Both the position numbers and the translations under genes were made by a program. Positions 58,496 through 64,000 of a stretch of 64,000 nucleotides of DNA are shown piece by piece; positions within the stretch are counted from its first letter, which is position 1; every line of letters starts with the position of its first letter. The stretch comes from Bacteroidia bacterium. GTDB taxonomy: Bacteria > Bacteroidota > Bacteroidia > B-17B0 > Aurantibacillaceae. The notes under the pieces were generated by a model. The model was not told where the DNA came from. It saw only the letters and a program-made list of their open reading frames with translations, and ran no database searches. The stretch covers positions 62,001 through 126,000 of the forward strand of contig JAEUTN010000008.1 in assembly GCA_016787895.1 (NCBI GenBank), in the 5' to 3' direction.

Positions 58496-59557
58496 ATGAA
58501 TCAGCCTACCTTACTTGTGGTAAGTCCGGGTTTTCCGGCGAACGAACAGGACAGTACCTGTCTGCCTGCTTTGCGTATGTTTTTAAAAGAGGAGTTGTTG
58601 CGTGAGCATTTCAACATCCGCGTCATCAGCATGCATTATCCTTTTCAGGCCGGGCAGTACACCTGGTTTGGTTTAAAGGTGTGGGCGCTGGCAGGTAAAA
58701 ACAAAAAAGGACTTTTTCGAATACCCCTCTATCTTAAAACCTGGGCGGCTTTACGAAAAAACAGAAACAAGGATGGCCTTACGGTTGTGCTCAGCATTTT
58801 TGCAAGTGAAGCCGCTTTGCTTGCCTCTTACTTTTCCAAAAAAAACAAGTTACTTCATTTTTGTTGGGTCATGGGGCAGGATGCCGGCAACAACAACCCA
58901 TATCATTCCATGTTCAGTTCTCAGATTCATTATTTGGTGATGTCCGAATTTTTAAAACAGCGGCTTGAACAGCACGGAAAACGAAAGGCCTTTGGCATCT
59001 TACCCTCCGCACTGTATGTGCAGGACCTACCTGCTTTTAAAACGAAAAAAAGAAATACTGATTTTGTTTGTGTGGGCTCACTTATTCCGCTTAAACGTGT
59101 GGAATGGGTTTTACAGGTGGTGCAGGATTTGAAAAAGGAAAACCTGAATGCTAAGGTGTGTATCATTGGCGATGGACCGGAAAGACAGGCCCTTGAAACA
59201 ATGAGCAGGAAATCCGGCATTTCAGAGCAGGTTCAGTTCAGGGGAGAAATTCAGCACAGAGAGGTGCTGAATGAAATGATGCAAAGTAAAATCGTACTGC
59301 ACCCCAGTGCATACGAAGGATTCGGAAATGTATTCCTCGAAGCGCTGTATTCCGGTTGTCACGTGGTGAGTTTATTTGATCCCTTTAACGAAAAACACCC
59401 TGAACTGCACAAGGTCGATTCTTATCCTGAATTTTATAGCATGGCCAGAACTTTGCTTCTGTCACAACTTGATCACCGCCCGGTACAAACCATCACAAGT
59501 AAAAGCACTGCCCATTCATTTATTGCTTTTGTGAAGAGCGCCGGTAATCCTGAATAA
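58496..59557 (+). CDS. Glycosyltransferase family 4 protein
   Basis: A 353-aa GT-B enzyme with a short N-terminal domain (TLLVVSPGFPANEQDSTCLPALR) and a GT4 C-terminal domain: VGSLIPLKRVEWVLQVVQDL, IIGDGPERQALE and the signature SAYEGFGNVFLEALYSGCHVV near residues 275-295. Acceptor and donor unknown. Its last 42 nt overlap the opposite-strand glycosyltransferase at 59516-60616, so the two are convergent. Confidence 0.9.
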   Translation: MNQPTLLVVSPGFPANEQDSTCLPALRMFLKEELLREHFNIRVISMHYPFQAGQYTWFGLKVWALAGKNKKGLFRIPLYLKTWAALRKNRNKDGLTVVLSIFASEAALLASYFSKKNKLLHFCWVMGQDAGNNNPYHSMFSSQIHYLVMSEFLKQRLEQHGKRKAFGILPSALYVQDLPAFKTKKRNTDFVCVGSLIPLKRVEWVLQVVQDLKKENLNAKVCIIGDGPERQALETMSRKSGISEQVQFRGEIQHREVLNEMMQSKIVLHPSAYEGFGNVFLEALYSGCHVVSLFDPFNEKHPELHKVDSYPEFYSMARTLLLSQLDHRPVQTITSKSTAHSFIAFVKSAGNPE

Positions 59558-60616
59558 GGATTTGGCAATGGCTTCAAAACTCAATTGCTCATTAAACTGT
59601 TTCAAAACTTTTTTCCGGGCTTGTGTTTTATCAAGAACCAATGATTTGGCTAACACTTCCTGCAACGATTTACGGCTGCCGGACTCATACATTAAAGCGC
59701 AGGCTCCGTTTGCCGTCATAAATTGAAAAGCCCCTATGGAAGGCACAAGGGGAATACATCCACAGGCCATGGCTTCGCAAAGCGCATAACCACTGCCTTC
59801 ATGTAGGGAAGCCGAAACAAAATAATCCGCCGCTGAATACCAGTCCCTGAGTTCTTCATGGGGCAGCCTGCCCAGAACATGTATTGTGTTATGGCCCCTG
59901 GTCAGATTAAGACATTCCTCCAACAGCGTTTCCTCATGGAAAATCACATACAAACGGGCAGAAGGCTGTTGTTTTAAAAACAGTACAAATTCTTCCAAAA
60001 AAAACAAGGGGTTTTTGACCGGAATCAATCGACCCACCCAGAGATAAATAATCTCCTTTTCAGGTAGTTTTAATTTATTTCTCGCTTCAGGCTGAGGTAC
60101 CACTTGAAAATCGCTTGAACCCTCCATCAGCAGAAAAGGTTTTTTTTGCGGCAGTCTTAATTGCCGGGCTGTTTCCTGTGAAGTAAAAAGAAAAGCATCA
60201 ACGAAAAGAGCACTTAACCTTAATAAGGTCATTTTTAAGAATCCTCTCGGACGTTCTCCGTGATGTTGAACCATAAGTTTAACCCTGCTGCCGAGCACCC
60301 ATCGCAAATGAACCACCTGAAGGTAATTGTTCAAACCATGTACCAGAACCACATCAGGATTTTCCTGTTTGATTTTTCTATGCAAATCCCCGGGTATACT
60401 AAGTTTATTGTATTTTTTGTTTTGAATCTTTAACCGGTAATCGTGTTCTTCCAGTTCCTCAGTAAACAGAGCGCATTTATAGGATACCCAATCGTAATTT
60501 TTACTGCATTGTTGCATCCATAGAAAGTTCAAAGGGATAGTTTCTTTCAACTCTGACAGGCTTTTTGCCTTCACCTGATGATAGGTGAGATCAATAAACT
60601 TCTCCTTTATCTCCAC
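59516..60616 (-). CDS. Glycosyltransferase family 4 protein
   Basis: A 366-aa GT-B enzyme with GT4 signature SLHEGSGYALCEAMACGCIPLVP near residues 265-290 and IIYLWVGRLIPVKNPLFFLEEF. The start is GTG at 60616. The first ~80 residues are less typical of GT4. It is convergent with, and overlaps by 42 nt, the GT at 58496-59557. Probably part of a surface glycan system with the adjacent genes. Confidence 0.88.
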   Translation of the reverse strand: MEIKEKFIDLTYHQVKAKSLSELKETIPLNFLWMQQCSKNYDWVSYKCALFTEELEEHDYRLKIQNKKYNKLSIPGDLHRKIKQENPDVVLVHGLNNYLQVVHLRWVLGSRVKLMVQHHGERPRGFLKMTLLRLSALFVDAFLFTSQETARQLRLPQKKPFLLMEGSSDFQVVPQPEARNKLKLPEKEIIYLWVGRLIPVKNPLFFLEEFVLFLKQQPSARLYVIFHEETLLEECLNLTRGHNTIHVLGRLPHEELRDWYSAADYFVSASLHEGSGYALCEAMACGCIPLVPSIGAFQFMTANGACALMYESGSRKSLQEVLAKSLVLDKTQARKKVLKQFNEQLSFEAIAKSLFRITGALHKSNK

Positions 60617-60764
60617 TACATTTAATTGTTTGCTCCTAATTTAGAGATTTTGTTTCTTTTTGTTCTCATCGCATAAAGGTTACTCTCTGGTTTTATTCAT
60701 TCATGCAATCGGTATAAATTTTACATGATGACGAATTGAATGCTAATAATTTGTAACTTGTGTC

Positions 60765-62264
60765 GTGCTGAAAATTTTACTTTTTAATCCCAGGGCGGCA
60801 AATTACAAACCACGGATACCCAATAGTATTCTCCAAATCGCCGCTTCCATTGAGGGTCTTCACGAATACATCATTGTTGACGGCAATCTTGAGAGCGATC
60901 CCGAAACCGTCATCCTCAACTACTTTGCCAAAGAAAACATTGCCGTTTTTGCTTGCACGGTGATGCCCGGCCCTCAATTAAAACAGGCCATTCCCATTTC
61001 AAAAAAACTCAAAAACCTTTACCCCCAGCTTAAAATCGTGTGGGGCGGTTATTTTCCTTCCAATCAACCCGGCTCCGTTTTGCGCTCGGGCTATGTGGAT
61101 GTGATTGTGAACGGACCGGGAGACAAAGCTTTTCCTGCTTTGCTCAGAGCCTTTGAAGAACAGAAGTCATTTGAAGGAATCAACAACCTGATCTATCTGG
61201 AGAATGACAAGATTGTCAAAACAAAAAAAGATGAGCTTTATGATCTGGACGCGCTTCCGGCTCTGCCTTATGATACACTTAATTCATTTTATCCCATAAA
61301 ACGGTATTTGGGCAAAACCTATCTTGGTAAAAACACCATTGCTTACCACAGCAGTTTCGGTTGTCCCTTCACCTGCTCCTTCTGCGCTGTTGTGCCCATT
61401 TACAACGCACGATGGAAAGGCAAATCCGCTGAAGGAATTTATAAGGACATTCTTTACCTCAAAACCAAATTCGGAGGCGATGCAATTGAGTTTCACGACA
61501 ACAACTTTTTTGTTTCCGAAAAACGCGTGGTTGAATTTGCCAGACGCATTAAAAATGAAAACATGGTGTGGTGGGGAGAGGCCAGAATAGACACCATGTA
61601 CAAATACAAGGACGAATCCCTGGCCCTGATTCGCGAAGCCGGTTGTAAGATGATTTTTTTTGGTGCAGAAACTGGCAACGACGCTTTGCTGGATAAAATG
61701 CAGAAAGGCGGCACACAAACCGGGGAACAGATTCTGAAATTTGCCGAGCGCTTAAAACAATTCGACATCATTCCTGAATATTCTTTTGTTTTGGGCACCC
61801 CGGCCGAAACCGATGAAGAAGTTGAAAAACAAATCGATGAGGACATTGCTTTTATCCGGCAGGTGAAAGCCATCAATCCCAACACGGAGATTATTATTTA
61901 TACATACAGCCCTGTGCCAACTGAGGGTTCTGACATGTACAACAAGGTACTGGCCAGTGGGTTTCGTTTTCCTGAAAAACTCGAAGACTGGATTTCTCCC
62001 GAATGGGAAAACTTTGACCTTCGTAAAAATCCTCTCACGCCCTGGTTAAAACCACACATGATTGATAAGATCCGGAATTTTGAAACCGTGCTTAACGCCT
62101 ATTATCCAACGGTTTCAGACCTGAGGGTAAAATCCTGGCAGAAAAATCTTTTGCGTCGCTGGGGTGCACTGCGTTATCATTCCCGCATTTATACTTTTCC
62201 ATACGAAATAAAAGTGTTGCATAAGTTATGGAAATACCGCCTTCCTGAAATAGAAGGTTTTTAA
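60765..62264 (+). CDS. B12-binding-domain radical SAM protein
   Basis: 499 aa from a GTG at 60765 (a CTG follows). An N-terminal Rossmann-type B12-binding domain (residues 1-~150, ILLFNPRAANYKPRIPNS and VWGGYFPSNQPGSVL) lacks the DxHxxG base-off motif, as is usual in this class. The radical SAM core has CX3CX2C at Cys200, Cys204 and Cys207 (SFGCPFTCSFC), and FFGAETGNDALLDKM. Such enzymes often methylate unactivated carbons or perform cyclisations. Substrate unknown. First gene of an operon with the next two. Confidence 0.9.
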   Translation: MLKILLFNPRAANYKPRIPNSILQIAASIEGLHEYIIVDGNLESDPETVILNYFAKENIAVFACTVMPGPQLKQAIPISKKLKNLYPQLKIVWGGYFPSNQPGSVLRSGYVDVIVNGPGDKAFPALLRAFEEQKSFEGINNLIYLENDKIVKTKKDELYDLDALPALPYDTLNSFYPIKRYLGKTYLGKNTIAYHSSFGCPFTCSFCAVVPIYNARWKGKSAEGIYKDILYLKTKFGGDAIEFHDNNFFVSEKRVVEFARRIKNENMVWWGEARIDTMYKYKDESLALIREAGCKMIFFGAETGNDALLDKMQKGGTQTGEQILKFAERLKQFDIIPEYSFVLGTPAETDEEVEKQIDEDIAFIRQVKAINPNTEIIIYTYSPVPTEGSDMYNKVLASGFRFPEKLEDWISPEWENFDLRKNPLTPWLKPHMIDKIRNFETVLNAYYPTVSDLRVKSWQKNLLRRWGALRYHSRIYTFPYEIKVLHKLWKYRLPEIEGF

Positions 62265-62272
62265 ATAAACGC

Positions 62273-63319
62273 ATGGCTTCCTTCAACCCCGTTGATACCT
62301 ATAAACGCTACCGCTCCCTCAGCAGTCACCGCATCAGCAGTTTGCCCATACTGATTCTGATGCCGCACAGCGCCTGCAATTGCCGCTGCATTATGTGCGA
62401 CATCTGGAAGGACAACAAAAACCTCAAACAACTTAAGGAAGAAGATATTCAAAACCTGCTCGCTTCCATTCAAAAACTGAACACCAGGCTGGTACTCATG
62501 TCGGGTGGAGAAGCTTTGCTTAATCAAGGATTTTTCGAACTATGTGCACTGCTTAAAACGCTGGATGTAAAAATCTCTTTGCTTTCCACTGGACTGAGTT
62601 TAAAACAACACGCTGAAAACATTGTCAAATACCTCGATGATGTGATTGTTTCCGTTGACGGAACAGAAGTTATACACAACAAAATACGCCGCATCCCCCA
62701 TGCTTTTGCCAAATTAAAAGAAGGCATAGAAACCATCAAAGCGCTGGACCCTAAATTCAGAATCAGTTCACGCACCGTTATTCAATACGAAAATTTCAGG
62801 GCCTGGCCGGAGATGATTCGTGTGTTGAAGTCGCTTGGACTCAATCAACTCAGCTTTTTACCGGCCGATGTGAGCAGCACCGCGTTCAATCACAGTACTC
62901 CGGGTGTTTTAGAGGAGGGAATAAAACTTCTGCCTGATAAAAACGAACTTCCTGAGCTGAATTCCATTATAGAACAAGTGATAACGGAATTTGCCATGGA
63001 TTTTCAAAACAAACGCATTGCTGAGTCGCCTCAAAAACTCAGGGACTTAGGCAAGTATTATTCGGCCATGCATGGCTTAAATGCATTTCCTGAAAAACCC
63101 TGTAATGCCCCCTGGGTTTCGGCGGTAATTGAGGCCGATGGCACATTACGGCCTTGTTTTTTCCTCGAGAGCCTGGGAAACATTCATGCCTCTTCCTTTG
63201 AACACTTATTAAATTCAGAGCAAAGTCGTGAGTTCCGGAAACAATTAAACACCGCCAAACATCCGGTTTGTGAGCGCTGTGTGTGTTCGCTTTACCTATC
63301 ACCCCTCAAACACCTCTAA
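62273..63319 (+). CDS. Radical SAM protein with SPASM-type C-terminal domain
   Basis: A 348-aa radical SAM enzyme with the cluster-binding CX3CX2C at Cys35, Cys39 and Cys42 (SACNCRCIMC) and MSGGEALLN after it. The C-terminal part carries additional Cys (PCNAPWVSAVIEADGTLRPC and VCERCVCSLY) as in SPASM/twitch domains. SPASM enzymes modify peptides or small molecules, often making maturases or sugar/lipid-acting enzymes. It starts 8 nt after the B12 radical SAM gene, in the same operon. Confidence 0.9.
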   Translation: MASFNPVDTYKRYRSLSSHRISSLPILILMPHSACNCRCIMCDIWKDNKNLKQLKEEDIQNLLASIQKLNTRLVLMSGGEALLNQGFFELCALLKTLDVKISLLSTGLSLKQHAENIVKYLDDVIVSVDGTEVIHNKIRRIPHAFAKLKEGIETIKALDPKFRISSRTVIQYENFRAWPEMIRVLKSLGLNQLSFLPADVSSTAFNHSTPGVLEEGIKLLPDKNELPELNSIIEQVITEFAMDFQNKRIAESPQKLRDLGKYYSAMHGLNAFPEKPCNAPWVSAVIEADGTLRPCFFLESLGNIHASSFEHLLNSEQSREFRKQLNTAKHPVCERCVCSLYLSPLKHL

Positions 63320-63320
63320 G

Positions 63321-64000
63321 ATGTTTCAAAAAGGGCTTCGTTTTGCTGTGAGTACATTTTACAAACCTTTCGTGAAATTGTATTTGCGAAAAAAAAGACC
63401 CTTCCGATACAAAGGCTTGAAGTTGATGGTTGAGCCCGGCGTTTTTCATCCCGGTTTTTTTTTCAGCAGCAAAGTCATGCTGCATTTTCTTGACACCCTT
63501 TCACTTAAAGGTCTCAAAGTGCTTGAAATAGGCTCCGGGAGTGGCATCCTTTCGCTCTACTGCGCGAAAATGGGAGCAGAGGTGACGGCTTGCGACATCA
63601 GCTGTACAGCTTGTGAAAACACTAAAGCGAATCAGCTGAAGAATGGATTACGATTCAATGTCCTGCATTCTGATTTGTTTTCCTCTCTGCCTGCACAAAG
63701 GTTTGACCTTATTTTGGTAAATCCTCCCTATTATAAAAAAACACCCCGTAACGATTCAGAACACGCCTGGTATTGCGGTGAAGAGGGAGAGTATTTTGAA
63801 CGGTTTTTTCGTGACCTAAACACCTTTATCCATAAGAGCAGTCAGGTGTACATGGTTTTGTTCGATGGCATCGATCTTCAGATGATAGAACGCCATGCCA
63901 AAAAAAATCGTTTCGCCTTTACCAGTGTGTATTCCGAGAACAACTGGATAGAACGGAATTTTATTTTGCGTATTGAATCCAGCCCTGCAGGAAACGTATA
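63321..64000 (+). CDS. Class I SAM-dependent methyltransferase (HemK-like), 3' end cut off
   Basis: At least 226 codons from the ATG at 63321, 1 nt after the stop of the SPASM gene, running off the right edge. SAM-binding motif GLKVLEIGSGSGILSLYCAK (residues ~65-84) and the HemK/PrmC-type NPPYY motif near 139-143 place it with the N6-adenine/N5-glutamine-type methyltransferases. Target unknown. Position in an operon with two radical SAM enzymes suggests a natural-product or lipid-modifying pathway rather than PrmC itself. Confidence 0.85.
   Translation, partial: MFQKGLRFAVSTFYKPFVKLYLRKKRPFRYKGLKLMVEPGVFHPGFFFSSKVMLHFLDTLSLKGLKVLEIGSGSGILSLYCAKMGAEVTACDISCTACENTKANQLKNGLRFNVLHSDLFSSLPAQRFDLILVNPPYYKKTPRNDSEHAWYCGEEGEYFERFFRDLNTFIHKSSQVYMVLFDGIDLQMIERHAKKNRFAFTSVYSENNWIERNFILRIESSPAGNV

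Noticed and set aside
1-64000. tRNA or rRNA genes
   Set aside because: A scan by eye for T-loop and anticodon-arm patterns in the intergenic gaps found none; the CACCTCCTTT string in the R elements matches only the 16S tail and is not a 16S fragment.

Overview
The window looks like a chromosomal segment of a member of the Bacteroidota. Three things point there: two proteins end in type IX secretion (T9SS) sorting domains (17567-18661, 57573-58412), two promoters fit the Bacteroidota pattern TTTG-N19/21-TAnnTTTG, and the order ileS / DksA-like / lspA with its family-specific LspA and Cys-poor DksA forms is typical of the phylum. No rRNA, tRNA, CRISPR array, transposase or integrase was recognised. 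I cannot place the organism below phylum.

Layout. (1) 0-14.3 kb is an accessory region: unrelated small genes, mostly on the minus strand (HEPN-like protein, KOW proteins, RidA-like protein, GDYXXLXY/DUF2157 pair, rhomboid protease, ABC exporter with TetR regulator). They are separated by four similarly oriented ~240-260 bp repeats (R1-R4), each just upstream of a minus-strand start codon. A ~460 bp unit carrying a 62-aa KOW protein occurs twice, and a RidA gene is bounded by 20-bp direct repeats. This looks like a cassette array. A gene-free, repeat-filled stretch lies at 11.3-13.5 kb. (2) 14.3-23.2 kb is a run of small plus-strand stress and housekeeping genes, including a rifamycin ADP-ribosyltransferase (arr). 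(3) 23.2-36.2 kb is mainly minus strand: glycosyltransferase and flippase, SiaB-like kinase and deoxynucleoside kinase, an SDR / PAP2-like / gpsA group, a DEDDy exonuclease, an M1 aminopeptidase and feoAB. (4) 36.3-45.2 kb holds an alpha/beta hydrolase, hemH, lspA, a histone-H1-like/DksA fusion, ileS, a universal stress protein and a second RidA. (5) 45.2-53.9 kb is plus strand: PAP2 phosphatase, amino acid permease, SDR, outer-membrane barrel, and an apparently exported class V aminotransferase coupled to a third RidA. (6) 54.2-56.9 kb is a methionine operon (gamma-synthase-type PLP enzyme and homoserine dehydrogenase) under a SAM-I riboswitch with promoter and terminator visible. (7) 57-64 kb carries a T9SS-exported CXXCH protein, two convergent overlapping glycosyltransferases, and an operon of a B12-type radical SAM enzyme, a SPASM radical SAM enzyme and a methyltransferase that runs off the right edge.

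Functional links visible in the sequence: the TetR-ABC operon has an 18-bp palindrome overlapping its promoter; feoA/feoB are translationally coupled; the aminotransferase/RidA pair overlaps by 4 nt and both have export-like N-termini; and the SAM riboswitch ties methyl-donor supply to the met operon. The most unusual items are the repeat-bounded cassette-like region, the H1-like/DksA fusion, the exported PLP enzyme/Rid pair, and the radical SAM operon at the right end.
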